This document shows positions 1 through 12,062 of a stretch of 64,000 nt of DNA, piece by piece (within the stretch, counting starts at the first letter, position 1; each line of letters opens with the position of its first letter). A program made the translations under genes and the position numbers. The stretch comes from Porodaedalea pini (lineage: Eukaryota; Basidiomycota; Agaricomycetes; Hymenochaetales; Hymenochaetaceae). The notes beneath the pieces were generated by a model that worked only from the letters and a program-made list of their open reading frames with translations, did not search any database and was not told where the DNA came from. Where the stretch lies: the NCBI GenBank assembly GCA_002794775.1, contig NBAY01000005.1:868001-932000 (forward strand), given 5' to 3'.

Positions 1-1680
1 TATAATTCTAGGAGGCAAGGGACTTACCTCCGAGGCCGAGACATCTATAAATCAACGAAGCGAGCATTACTACGGCTTCGACTGAGAAGATAGCTCGAAG
101 TGCAACAACTAGCTTCTCATCTGCGTGAATAGTCAGTCAGTAACACATAGCTATCTTTGAAGATACTTCTTTATTCTACCCCTCTGATGATAAAGCGAGA
201 GCCCTTAACAGCAGGATGTCTGTACGATACAAAGAAGTGTAAATATCAAGGGGCGAATTCAATCAAAGCGGAAGCCGGATCGCACAGTCTGTAAGGAGTA
301 GGACAATGCAATCTTTCAATTTATGCTTAATTAGTAAGTCTGACGCTGTATAAAGGAGATTGTCACCTCCTAGATCCTCCCCCCACCGTGAAACATTGCC
401 TGTGAACGGCCACAGTTTCAGCATGCCGTGTAATATCAAGCAGAAACGGGTTAGACAAATATTATATTTACACCTGAGGCGTGAAAAAGAAGGGGAAAGA
501 AAGTATCAAGAAGGAGGACAAAAGAGACTTATAACATTATAGCAGGAACTTACATTGTGTCGTTTGCTTGATAGTAATCTAGCACGGTAAGTAACAGTGA
601 AAATAATCATGAATTCGATTAGTCTAGGTCACGGGTTCAACCGGAGGAAACTAACTCCAGTACAAGCTCACTGAGCGGAAAAAAGCTCAATGTATCGGAT
701 CCGTGAATGATTAGTAGACCAACTTGTTAGGCTCAAGGCGCATTACAGACGTGATTTTACTCACTGAAAAGAAAAGCACGGTGACGGACTTGAACGGGAA
801 TTTCTGATCAGTTACATGTAAGTTGAGCTTATCATCCGCAGTAGTGACCATTGAAATTCAATACCCAGAAGTATTAGTAGTTGGCCTAATCAAAGAAGTG
901 AGAATTACTAGTGAGAGACACGCTCAAAAACAGCAGAGTCAGCTTACCTCTTTGTCCACTGTTGTGACTAGTCCATTTTAATAAGAAATAACTCTCCTGC
1001 GAAATGTAACAGTACTCAACGAATGCTATAGAAGTACACAGTCAACAGTGCTATCCGTGCATAAAGGTTGGTTCGGTATTGATATATAATGATCGGGATC
1101 ATACTCGGATCGATCGGTTCAATACCAGAACGAATGTCCAACATGACTGAGAAGAGTTTCCGACTAGAGATAAAGCAGCTTGCGGAGAAGATAGACCGTC
1201 CGAAGCCATTGTTCATGAATCATACCGTTTTAAACTGACCAACAGGCAAGCTGTGAGTTGCAAGTTCTGTTCCTTTTAAGGGTTTGATCGGAAGATAATC
1301 CGGAGAGTGAAGGGGATGATATGGAGCGTTGAAATTGTCTCTGTCGTATAAGGCCGATGAAGTGCATGCACTGTAGATAGACGCAGTTCAGAGCATCCGC
1401 CGGATGGAAAGGAGGCAATGTCTTTCCGGAAAGAGGGTTGCTCGCCTAGATCGGATCTGTAGCTTCCTCGCTTGCAGCACCAATGAGAGGCATTTTGAGG
1501 AAGAGGATGTTATGCTGCGCCGGTCCGTATCTACCTCCTACGAAGGTGGCCGGCGAGGCGTCCTGCAAGGTCATGCTCGAAGCTAGATATCATGATCATA
1601 GACGCGGCGAACGGGGAAGATCAGAGCGTCTAATAATTAGGCGCGCAAGCGACTCGGGATTAGGCGAGAATCTTAGTCGT
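1..1680 (-). pseudogene. DUF6533-like membrane protein gene, degenerate copy 1 (runs off the left edge)
   Basis: This is a degenerate copy of a fungal multi-pass membrane protein family that I recognise as DUF6533-like. On the minus strand, around 180-230, it encodes DILLLRALAL, which matches DILLLRVIAIY in the 43 kb copy and corresponds to the family's hallmark LRVYALY segment. After a short intron comes FSVEAVVMLASLIY (about 30-80), a hydrophobic helix also found in copy 2. The part downstream of that helix lies beyond the window. Upstream blocks at about 870-960, 1000-1060 and 1660 realign with the copies at 3.1 and 5.5 kb. I could not build a continuous reading frame through it, so I call it a pseudogene or decayed copy. 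The molecular function of the family is unknown. Confidence 0.45.
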
Positions 1681-2319
1681 TATTCCTTTCCGAGATACCC
1701 ACCGCCAGATTCGATAGAAAGTTCGCAATGCAACCGGATGGCTCTCCGGAGCAGGCAGTTCGTGAAACGAAACAGTTATTACCGGGCTCTGAGGCATGCC
1801 TATCGTAAAGATTAATGTAATGGTCCAGATATAAGACATTGCGAGCGCGGGACAGATATAACGAATTTGTACAGTTCACCGCCTCCTAAGTTCACGGTTC
1901 TCGTCCTGTAGCTAGTCCCTCCATTGACTCCCTTTCTGCCGCTTCCTTCAGGTGGAACATCAGATGGCTGCCTACGATGCACGGGAATACGGGTGATCCA
2001 ACGACGTAGATAAAAGAGTTGGCGGTCTGACTGCGTGAGATGCCCAGTACTGAATGATCTGTACCATACTGTACATCGAGGCTCTGAATAAAGCAGACAA
2101 CAATCAGTCATTCCCATCATATAGAAAGAGTGACAAAAGCCTCTTTCATGATATGAAGTAGATGGCTTGGTTCTCGCCAAGCACCTTCACGAGGCTTGGG
2201 CCGGTTAATCCAGTTGTTATTCTCCAGTGCTCAGCAGATTTTAAGAGAGCCACCTACATCAATAAGAGCTCGAGAAAAAATGGCGCGGACCTATATTTAA
2301 AGAATAGATAAGGGACCGG

Positions 2320-3815
2320 AGTCAGCATCACCATAAGATGAAGAACACGCACCAGGATATGGATTGGATTAAAGGAGAGGTTGATCCATCATCTCCGCAG
2401 AATGCATAACCGCCCGACCCGCCTACAGAGACTCGAAGGTGGTATGCGCGAAATACTAGTTCTGAAGGAGTATAGGACTTGCCTCTGATAGTGACATCTC
2501 TATAAATCAATGAAGCGAGCATGGCCGTAGCTTCTACCGAGAAGTTGGCTTTAAGGATACCAATCAGCTTTTTAGTCACAGATAGGCTATCCGTGCAGAT
2601 TCGACTGATAAGCTGGTGAGGATTAAAATCTACTTGCATACTCAGTCTCACCCCCTATGTTTTGAGTCCATAGTAACAGATCGCCTGTCGGGAGTGTTTT
2701 AGTCATAGTGTGGATAGAATTCAATACCGCTTAGTAGCAGCATAAAGCTTACACCTAGACGATGGTAAGCGTACTATAAGACTGGATACGTGGGACGTCG
2801 TGACAAAACTCACATTCTCTCGTTTACTTGATATGTAGAATCTGATCCCGCATATGTCCAGTTACGGTCTCAATAAAAGCCGACTACACTTTTGATAGAA
2901 CTTGCCCCAGTCCAGAGCCATCAGCGCGGAAAGAAGTCCAATGTACCGCCCCTGTAAGTCAGTAAGAAAGCATGCCATGTTGCCAGATGTGAGCGACGAG
3001 CTCTAGGAATAATACTTACTGAAAAGAAAATCGCGTCGACAAGTTTGCATGGCAATTTCTTTTGAAGAGACCTAAATATTATAGCTCGCTCATAGAGAAT
3101 GAGTGAAGTGCATCACCCAATAATATTTGACCTGCTCAGGGCACAGAGTGGATTTCGTTTTGACTGGAAGCAAAGACAGCGGCGCATCCTTACCTCTTTG
3201 TTCAAAGTTGTGACTGTATAGTCAAATTAGCGAGCAATGACTCTTCGCATGACAGAGAATGACACTCAACAAATACTGTAAATCAAAACACTCGCCAGCA
3301 CTATTCGACTATAGATGTAGATTCGGTATTGATATAGAGCGAATGATCAACATGGCCGGAGAACGTTAAGTTCAACAAGAGGAAGCAACGCTTGCTGAGG
3401 ACACAGACCGTCTAGTACACCGGGTCATTTTATTTTAATTGCGCCGCGAGTAAGCGGTGAAAAGGTGCCGTTCCAATCGAGACTTGAAGACAACTTCCAA
3501 GAAGTGGACACGTGCGCTTCGAGGAATGTTGTTATGCAATGTCACGGTGAATTGTGCCGCAGAGAGGCGCAGCAGTAAAGCTCGAACGAAACTCAAGGTA
3601 CCGAGTACCTGAGCAGGCATCGCTGCCTGATCTAGCGTCTCTTCCGAGTCACTTATTGCAGCAAGATGAGACTACACAGGTCGCAGTCATGTTCTACGGC
3701 GGTGTTTGGTGTGATTTTGGTGCATAGCCATGCTGATGCTATGGTCATAAACACGAGAAAAGATAATCTGGACGCGCATATGGACACGTCTCGGCATTAG
3801 GCGAGAAGCGATGCT
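2320..3815 (-). pseudogene. DUF6533-like membrane protein gene, degenerate copy 2
   Basis: This is the second tandem copy of the same membrane-protein unit. The best coding block is on the minus strand at about 2500-2640 and contains FSVEATAMLASLIY, nearly identical to FSVEAVVMLASLIY in copy 1. The block before it, near 2670-2720, reads GDLLLW where copies 1 and 3 have DILLLR, so the conserved arginine of the family motif is lost. The DNA at 3110-3240 and 3800 realigns with 870-960 and 1660, giving an offset of 2.1-2.45 kb between copies. Stops and shifted frames prevent assembly of a full protein. It is probably a decaying duplicate. Confidence 0.42.
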
Positions 3816-4159
3816 TCAGTAACATTGAGGGCAAGTGAGGCTTCTCCTCGAGACTCTCCACAGTCCATATGCTCCCTCACCACATTCGTCTCTTTCCTTC
3901 TTTCTTGTCCATGACTGCATGCCTTGTATTTGTGTGATTATATGATTACGCAGTCCTTCCGAGCCTTGTACATTTGTATAATATGGCATTATAATCCTAG
4001 GCTCACCATAAGTTATCCCTCTTTCCGAGTTGGTTACTCGGGAACGAATCGACGCCGTACGAGGGCTCAATCAGACAAATTGGATGCTGCTCGTCAACAG
4101 ATCACTGCATAATATCTCTCCGCCAAACACATTCCTGTCCGCGGTCTCCTTCAGATGGA

Positions 4160-5940
4160 TGATTAGCCAGCTCGCGACTATGCACGGGAGCGTGGAGCCG
4201 TACAGGAGGCTTCCCAGTATGTTTAGCGGGACGTTGTACATGCCGCTGGGGTCCACGAAGACGGATAGTATGTGTGTGCCGTAGCAGCAGCATATCCTGC
4301 AATAAAAAAATAAAAAAATAAAAAGCCCGCGGGCAGTCAGCTATCTAAGTCCCTTAGACATCAGCGACGAAGACCCGCTCACCAGACGAAGAAGACGACC
4401 TGGTCCTGTAGGAGGACCTTCATGAGCGAAAACCCGGTGAGTCCCTTCACGCTCTGGCGAAACCCGACAGACTTGTACACCACGAGCGAGACGAGGACCA
4501 ACTCAAATACAAACGGGCCGAGGCTATCCGATAGAGCAAGAATTTTAGATACATCATTCAACGGTGAAGAAAACACCAGACGCACTGACCAGCGAAAGCT
4601 CAGGAAGAGCGGTGACAACCCGCTCTCGATCTCGCAAAATGCAAGGCCCGTATTCCCTATGCACGCAGCTCATCTCAGGCTCTGCGTCCTGCTTTCAAGA
4701 CCGTGCAAAGTAACGTACGGAAGTGATGCACACTGAAAGGGTAGAGGATAATGACCAGGACAAATATTCCTTGTGCCGCGTAGAGGAGTTTGAGGCACGT
4801 AGCCACCCTCGCATCTAATCATTCCGATTCAGTCTCTTATAGCTAAATTAAATAATTTATACTAGCTCACCTTGAGAGTAGATCGCGACGACGCGTAACA
4901 GTAGGATATCTTCAGACGAGAATATATCGTAAGTGCCAAATAGAAGGGGGGAGATCTGCTCACATTCTATCTCAAGTAGGACGAACCACTCTACACGTAC
5001 ACGAAGGAAGTAAAGGACTTCGTGAGCATAAGAAATACGAGGTTCAGGGAGAACATACCTATCAGAAGAGAGCTCAGCAGAGAGAAACCGCCTATTTTTG
5101 TGCAATGGTCGTGATTATTAGAGCGAGGATTCGCAAAGCAGATTGGATGATCATACATCTAGCAAGCATCAATAATGAGCTTCGCCGCACGCAAACAAGA
5201 AGGAACTAAAATTATAGACCTACAAGCTCTTGTCCACATGAAAGAGGAACTCTGAGATATGTCCGGTAACCGTCAGTGATCTCCTTCCTCTCTCTCTTCA
5301 TGCAATCGACTTACGCCATAACGCCATGATCATTGCGAAAATACCAAGGTATTGATTCTGTCGAAAGCGAGAGTCAAGCCGAGTTACAGGACCGGCCTTT
5401 GATCACGTACGGAAAGGTATACCAAGCTGGTAAGATTGCACGGCTTGTTCTTTTGTAGAATATGAGACTGAAAACCAGGATCCCTTGAGGAGCACGCACC
5501 CAGAAGTACTTGACCTGCGGCGTTGAAGGACGATGAGGTGATTAGAAATTCGAAGAAATCATTACGACTTGCCTCTTTGTCGAATCTCGTAACTAGACAT
5601 CGCAGTTTTTGTTTTTTACTCAGTCAGTCGATCACGACACAAGCCAAAAGATGTACTCAACTGGCATTATAGACTATAAGAGTAGTGAGTGCAATCTGAC
5701 AGCTTAGGTCGATCCTTTGAGAACGTAGGACAAGCAGATCATATGGAACGTCTGTTATTTGCGATTCCATTGCGGACAATCCAGGCAAAGGGGATTAATA
5801 GGGGTTCGCAGACGGAGTTCTCGAGGAAGAGTCAGAGTTCAGAAGTAGGTTGGCGCACCCCACAGAAATCTCACCAACATACCGCTTTGAGTCTCATGCA
5901 CCGGATCGCGTCCGCAATCAGCTCCGGTGGGTGAGGGCCA
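4160..5940 (-). pseudogene. DUF6533-like membrane protein gene, copy 3 (in inverted repeat)
   Basis: On the minus strand the blocks are, in order: an exon reading PPELIADAIRCM (about 5880-5930); DILLLRVVAIYSQ (about 4870-4930), the family's LRVYALY-like motif; a hydrophobic helix (about 4740-4830); a helix block containing GPFVFELVLVSLVVYKS (about 4440-4540) and LMKVLLQDQVVFFVW; and a last exon, DPSGMYNVPLNILGSLLYG to IHLKETA (about 4080-4290). This order fits a DUF6533-type protein of roughly 300 residues with seven or so membrane helices. It is the mirror copy of the gene at 42.3-44.2 kb. No in-frame ATG is evident for the first block, and differences from the partner suggest decay. It could still be expressed. 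Confidence 0.5.
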
Positions 5941-6560
5941 TTACCTCGAAACGACAGAAGCAGGATTAGTGATGATGAACAGCAAGCCATAGTACATCAA
6001 GAAGCGTTAGCAAAGACAGTGACAGATTGCTGACGCACAGCTAACGAGTAGTGTTGATCAAGCGTTGTTATGCGCAGAATATCAGTCTAACGAAAGGACA
6101 ATTAGCAAGTGTGTTCTTTCCCTGGGGCGGGAAGAAGAATAGGCGGGAAGACGATTATCAGTTTGAGGAAGCCTTTACCTTCCAGTAAGTCATACTTGAG
6201 GTTCAGAAATCTAGAGCGGGCGTGTGCGGCGGTCGAAACGACATCCCGTTAATGAACAACGTGCACCTCTAACGTCCGTTGTTGCCGGCGAGTGTTCGTC
6301 AACGGCTATTTGGCATGCTCGCGAAGCGAACCAAAGATAGACCCATGATTACGACACTGGCGGGTTGAAGTCAACGGTTTTGTTGATGGAGAGGTCGGAA
6401 GCGCACATAGGCCGCCTGAACTAGTCACAAACGATTCGCGCTCCCATTTAGCAAAAATCGAAGAGAAGAAATGCAACTATGTAGCACGAAGACCCGTAAA
6501 GTCGGAGTCGCTGGTCGAGTCCGAGGACAAGTCTCGCACCGCGTCCCATGTCTGTTCAGT
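5941..6560. other. Spacer inside the left inverted-repeat arm
   Basis: This is DNA between the DUF6533-like copy 3 and the CHS7 pseudogene. It matches 41440-42330 in reverse complement, including the stretch with TTGTTGCCGGCGAGTGTTCG and the following 100 bases. I see no reading frame with coding character. Sharing of non-coding DNA shows the duplication copied a genomic segment and not a processed transcript. Confidence 0.6.
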
Positions 6561-7436
6561 TCAATTTCTCTCAGACGAAGGCGTCCACCGTGCTGTCCGC
6601 CATTGCCGCGTGCATTGTAAAACTGCTGTCCGCTCACGCCACCAACAAGGCTTGCAGGGTAGCCGCACCGGCAGGATAATAGCTGCTGCTCGCGTCTTCT
6701 TCGGAATAGTCCGTGCCGGCCGCAAGGAGCGGGTCCTTCACCTCCCACACGGCCGCCTTGCTGCCGACCGAAAACTCGAGATCCTCCTTCGTGATGCTGT
6801 CCCAGTACTTGTATACCATCATCACGCTCAGAAGCATGCAAAGTGCGTAGAAGAAGAGACCGTCAATATAGTGTGAGACGGCGTCGCGGATCTGCACGGA
6901 GAACGCGAAGAGTACGACCTGGGCGATAACGAAGAACGCGGTTCCGAAGACGATGTCGCCAATCGGCCAGCGGTCCTCCAATGTGCGGAAGACGAGTATG
7001 AGCTGCGAGACGACGTAGATCGCAGTGCGGATTAACGGCCAAAGAATGTATACGATCCAGAGGCCGATGGGCTTGGTGTATTTAAAGCCGGCAAATTGTT
7101 GAAGGTTGCGACAAAGAAAGCGATACCAAAGATGACGAGGCACGATATGCGAAGCAGCTAATGATAACAGATGGTCGGTATGCATAGGGAATGAGCATTG
7201 ACCAAAACGACATACCCAGAGGGACAAAGGCGTTCCATCTTCAGCAAACTGGAATCCAACAAAACCGTTTATCAGCAGACAACAATAGGCTGCAGCGACT
7301 AGTCCAGCATAAACTGCTGTAAACCACTGAAAATTGTCCAAGTAAGTGTCACGTATAGCCCAGCGCAGTAACGTACAGGGCTGGAAGATGAGCGTGCCAC
7401 CCAGATCGACATCGCGACTGTACCGTTCTACAGCCT
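6561..7436 (-). pseudogene. CHS7 pseudogene (chitin synthase export chaperone remnant)
   Basis: This is the damaged duplicate of the intact CHS7 at 40036-41433. Retained blocks on the minus strand are the end of exon 1 ([14 protein letters not shown]), the exon-4 helix [18 protein letters not shown], and most of exon 5 including [15 protein letters not shown] and [17 protein letters not shown]. Three lesions are visible. The first about 34 codons are replaced by unrelated DNA at 7436. About 0.4 kb from intron 1 to intron 3 is deleted, removing exons 2 and 3. Near KQFAGF, 6 bases and then 1 base are missing, which shifts the frame. The tail after QQFYNARG is also altered relative to the intact copy. 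An open frame of 274 codons survives across it but would not encode a normal chaperone. Confidence 0.85.
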
Positions 7437-10215
7437 GAGCTAATGCATAGGCAACCACTTCGTCTTACTTCTACTATTGGGATATTCTTCATATTCAGTC
7501 AGACGTTCTCTTGTTACGGTCTGTCGTGACGGGCCATCGAAGTTCTACCAGACAAGGGCGCGAGATACGTCACTTCACAGCTGTCCCAAAGGCTCTGTCA
7601 AACAAATTACGAGGATAAGGACCAAGAAGGACTTCTAGCTTTATTTCTTCGACTCTACATCATTCATTGCATCGTCACTCCTACTTGGTTCGTCAATTGA
7701 ATTTGAAAGTTATATATAGTGAGTACTAGTGTTTGTTATAGGGACTTTGAATACCATAGGAAAGGCGGCACGTACGAATGGTCCACCAACCTGCCAATGA
7801 TATTCTTACGGCCTTGAAGGTTCCCGTTGCTACAGTAGTATACAGAAACCTCCAAGACCAAGAGGGACGAGTCATTCCTTATCCTCTCATGGTAAGTATT
7901 CCCTCTGCCACTCTTCTCCCCAAAGTTCACGTTTCTCCGAGTTTAGCGTCAAGCAAGGACTTCTCAAGTACAAGGTGGAATCACTCCTGATCTCGATAGC
8001 GTCCTTTGCAACTATTCTGTCATTCATCGTCTAGCATTAATCTTTCTGTTTGCCGCCAGCTTGGCTCGATTTCAACAACTTCAGGCCTCGAGAACTACGA
8101 TCGCAGCTTGAAAGGTTCCAGTGTCGCCCCTGCATACGTAAAATTGGGAATACAATTGTCGAAGTCACCCCCTAACCTATTTCGACCCTTGCTCGCGATA
8201 TACACCGTTCATCGGCCTGCTGGACAATCTACTTGGCACCGAGATATTTGGCTCTCCACGGATTTTGCTAATGAATTCACGACGGCGTCGTGATTGAACT
8301 TCGTAGCCTGGAAAAGCCGTAGACAAAATCGATGACGCTCTCAGTTCCGGCTGTCATAAAGCCCCCATGCATGTCAGGCCAAGCGGAGCATTTGAAAGAT
8401 TATGAAACGCAACCCAGGAACCACTAGGCTCGGTTGACTCCAGCATCAGTCGCAACCCGCACCACATAGAAGGCTCGCGCGGCGCGATGTCAAATTTGCC
8501 ACTTTAGCAGCGCGCAACCGTTGCTCAGGCCCGGTTCGCGTCTTACCCGAACAAATAAGAACGGATCAGAAAATCGGAGAGGAAGCTCGACCTTCGACCC
8601 CCCTCGAGAAATCGACGCCTGATCGGCGTTTGTCCTCATTTGCTCTGGCTCCGGCGATGAATTTCCTAGCGAAGATGCATGCGGTACAAAATCGGAAAGA
8701 TAGGGCAGAGCGCTTCTATCGACCCGGCTGTCTTTTGAATACAACTCATCGAGCCTGGCTTTCTCCAGTGGCCATATCTTTGCCTATATCATATAGCAGA
8801 CTAGAAGGCACCTTACTTCTAGGCACAGACTCGAAATGCAGGAGAAGCCAGGGTCGCAAGCAAATGTCTATTTCCCTCGAAGCTCAGTCGTGCGTAGAAT
8901 GCTTGAGAAGAGCGCTAGAGATCTTCGTGTTCAAAAGGTTCAAGGCTACCAACATGCTTTTTCTGATCAACAGAGTGTACTGTATCGGCCAGGGGCTCTT
9001 TGCTGTGTTAGGTATATCGCTAAGCCGTGTAACCGTTACATTCTCGAGCCGCGCACTTGCTCTAATGGCTAGAAAGCGGTAGCGGGTGCAGTTATGACCA
9101 TTTATCCAGTTATTAGCCTCAGACTTCGGAGGTTCGGCCGTGGGACCGGAGGGGTCACAAAATAGCACCTCATATACGAGAGAAAAAGACCTGCGCATCA
9201 GAAAGAGGAAGGACGGAGAGACGGAGACGTGAAACCTTGTTAGCATGCTGTGGAGAATTACACAAGCGATCAAGTACATGTATATCCGTCACTGGCATAA
9301 AACACATAGCTAAATAATACAGAGGCCTAGAGTAATGATGATGCGAGAGCGAGAAGCAAGAAGAATAGAGTCCGAAGCATACCGAAAGCGTAGGGATAGA
9401 AAGAAATGAGGGTCAATATTACACATCGCGATTGTAAAGGTGGTGGATGGGGGATATAATTACGAAGAAGCATGTCAGGGTGGCAACGTCGAATCTCATA
9501 TCGTCACGGGGGATCGTAGGCCACACACGGGGGGCACACACTCCCCACGAGCATAAAACGCAGGAGAGAAAGACGGCCCGTGAATGGATAAGTGAGACTG
9601 ACGCGGGTTTTAGGAGCCTATTCAACGAATGCAAGCAAGTGAAAGGTGAAAGCGATTAGGTGCCGCTGTATATGTTCCGTTCACAGCTCTCTAGCTCGTT
9701 TCACAGCAAGATCTTGCGAATCTATAGATAGGGAACATCGGCGGACGGATGCAGTATGAAGAAGCCCCACGCCGGTCAGTCGAGGTTGTTGATTCCCAGA
9801 AGCAAGGACGGAAGAAGGTTTTAGAAAAATCAGCTAGGCGATTTCATGGAATTCGAGGATGGAACGCACATTGTTGCTTATAATCGTGCTAAGCGAGCGC
9901 ACATCGCATTTGAGTACGTTCAGGGTAGAGTTTGAGACGCGATAAGCGATGTTGGTTTCCGACGAATGCGACAGATATACAAGAAATTTATTTGCCATTT
10001 TTGGGAGGGAGCGTGCGTGAATGAAAGAGAGATTGAGAACATGGAGGAAAAGAAAAGAAAACTCCGTCAGTGCTCCATAGACATAGATGGTATGAACAGT
10101 CGAAAAGTCATATGCACGTGTGAAAACAACAAACAAGCAATCCATTAACCAATGCTCAGCAGAGTAAATCGGGGAGAAGATAAAAAAAGATAAAGATGGG
10201 GTAACGGCAAACGCA
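7437..10215. other. Intergenic stretch with no firm gene
   Basis: No recognised gene was found. One possible exon lies on the plus strand at 7778-7889. It reads VHQPANDILTALKVPVAT and later GRVIPYPLM, then stops at a good donor (ATG|GTAAGT). I do not recognise it and could not extend it convincingly past the intron. Other frames here (for example 8630-9082 plus, 8884-9279 minus, 9834-10319 minus) look like chance openings. The part next to 10215 is the 3' flank of the G-alpha gene. Confidence 0.4.
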
Positions 10216-12062
10216 TCAGATGAGAGCGGCCTTGGTGAGATTGCCGCGGAGAGCAATACTAATGCACGGGCACGACAGAAGAATTGAGCCGAGTTGAAGC
10301 AAAAGGAAGCTAGGGGCAAAGGGAAAAGAACTCACTCTGCACGTGAAAGCGCGAGTGAAGGAAGATTGATCAGACACAGTGAGTACAATAAAGATGAGGG
10401 GCCGCGTACCTTCAACTGCGGCCATGACTACCCGTAGAAGTGCCGTATCTGTTGCATTTGTGAAGCTTGAAAACAGCCCGGTTAGCATGTGGATACTCGG
10501 AGACGCGATTCTGATAGATGGCGAAAACAACCGTGGTACGCACTGAACGTATATTTCCCGTTCGCGCGCCTGTCCCGACTTGCGCGAGAGTTTGGTAAAT
10601 CGTGACCTGAAATAATCACGACCTTGTAAGGCGTCACCGGGCTCGCCCTCGTAATCCTTGAAGACGGCAACATAAGATAATGCCTATATAAAAGTCAAAC
10701 CAAACCAAACGAACTGGGAAATGATTCTTTATATCAGAATTCTTGATCTTCTCTTTAAAAATGTCGTCCTTATTAAGGAACAGAATCTATGGGCCGCAGG
10801 TAAGAAGCGTCAACAGCATCAAGAGAACAAGCGCTCACTATTGAAGTTTGTCGGAACCACTGAGAGTGACAAATAGAATCCCAAATCGTCATTGCATCCT
10901 GCATTTGATTCTACGGGCGCATCGCAGTTCAATCAGCTTCGAGCTTCGCGACACACGAGACGTTGCCGAGATGTCCGAACAACAGACTTACCGCGTCCTT
11001 GTCCTCCACTAGGCATTGATCATACCCACTCAAACTGACGAGGAAGAGGATGGTCGTCACGTCCTGGAAACAATGTATCCATTTCCGCCGCTCGCTTTTC
11101 TGACCGCCGACATCCACCATAAGCATCTCATGTGAGCGCAGCTTGAACACCGTCTCAGTGATGCCGACCGTGCGCGCCTTGCAGCGGATGATATCTTGTT
11201 CTGTTGGGTAGTAATCCTTCTCAAAAACGCGTTCAAGGTCGCGGAAGAAATATGATAGGCTGTAAAGGTCGTTCAGTAATGACGCATAGAATAAAATAAG
11301 AGACACTGCGTGCGCACTTATCAGGCAGCGCAGCTTCATTTCCTCGACTCCAGCCCTTCTGCACCACCGTATCTTCCCACAACGCTTTTAGAGGCCCATA
11401 GTACTCTATCGGGAAGGGTTGGCCATCCTTCACGTCTGGCGGTTCGTCAACCATACTCGCGTATCCCTCCATCTCTTCTGGTACTTGCAAGTCCATGTCC
11501 TCGAGCGCCTCGAGCAGCTGCTTCATGCCGTGCATGATATTGCTAAACACGAGTTGCCTGTAGAACTCGAACTCTTGCGGAGAGAAATGTAGATCATGGA
11601 TAAGGCGCATTTGCTATCGTGAGCATAGTCAGTACAACAGTTCAGTCATGTTCATGCCTGAAGGGTCAGATGCGACTCAATGGCACCTGTATCTGTATCT
11701 GGCACGACTACACTGCTAAACAGCGCAATCGAGATTTTTCACCAGGCAGAGAAGCGCCATCAAAGAGGCGCTGAAGAGAGCAAAGACGACATCAAAACCA
11801 ATGAATTGATGACTTACTTTGAGGATTGTCGACTTCCCGGAGTCTCCAGAGCCTAACAGGAGGACCTGGTGACGCAAACAGATGGTAAGGAAAAGCGTCC
11901 CAATCTCGATCGTGCGGGGTTGTAAACACTACAACAGCTCGATCTCACCTTGACCTGGTTGTCGAGCTTGGTTTTCGCCTCTCTTAGATGCCGCTCTGCC
12001 TCGCGGTGCTTCGCCTTCTCCTCCTCCGAGATGCCTCCTGCTGCCGACACGCACGCACCCAT
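10216..12062 (-). CDS. Heterotrimeric G-protein alpha subunit
   Basis: This GTP-binding switch of receptor signalling acts at the inner face of the plasma membrane. It has nine exons: 12062-11949, 11865-11818, 11613-11318, 11259-10992, 10910-10839, 10786-10715, 10656-10544, 10465-10410, and a last one ending at 10216. The N-terminus MGACVS fits N-myristoylation plus palmitoylation at Cys4. P-loop LLLGSGDSGKST; switch I RCKARTVGITETVF with its arginine; switch II DVGGQKSERRKWIHCF with the catalytic glutamine; base-binding FLNKDD and TNATDT. Length is about 360 residues, as usual. The last exon reads IALRGNLTKAALI*, the expected receptor-contact tail, but its phase does not match the preceding exon by one base (see findings). 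The tail lacks the cysteine at position -4 that pertussis toxin modifies. Family identity is secure; the subgroup is not resolved. Confidence 0.93.

Larger units (their letters stand above)
3845..7436. repeat. Left arm of a large inverted duplication (partner at about 40.1-44.4 kb)
   Basis: The reverse complement of this stretch closely matches about 40136-44415, through coding and non-coding DNA. Landmarks visible in both arms are an A-rich intron next to GCCCGCGGGC (4300-4330 against 43940-43970), the DUF6533-like exons, a 90-codon antisense frame (5689-5934 against 42327-42599), the CHS7 3' flank (6240-6350 against 41900-42040) and the CHS7 exons. The left arm is shorter, about 3.6 against 4.3 kb, mainly because about 0.4 kb of CHS7 is missing. 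The similarity stops abruptly at about 7436 inside CHS7 exon 1. The outer end lies near 3845, where the tail matching 44400 ends. Confidence 0.85.

Noticed and set aside
5689..5934. 81-90 codon frame kept in both inverted-repeat arms (also 42327-42599)
   Set aside because: It is antisense to the first exon of the DUF6533-like gene. Conservation is explained by the recent duplication.
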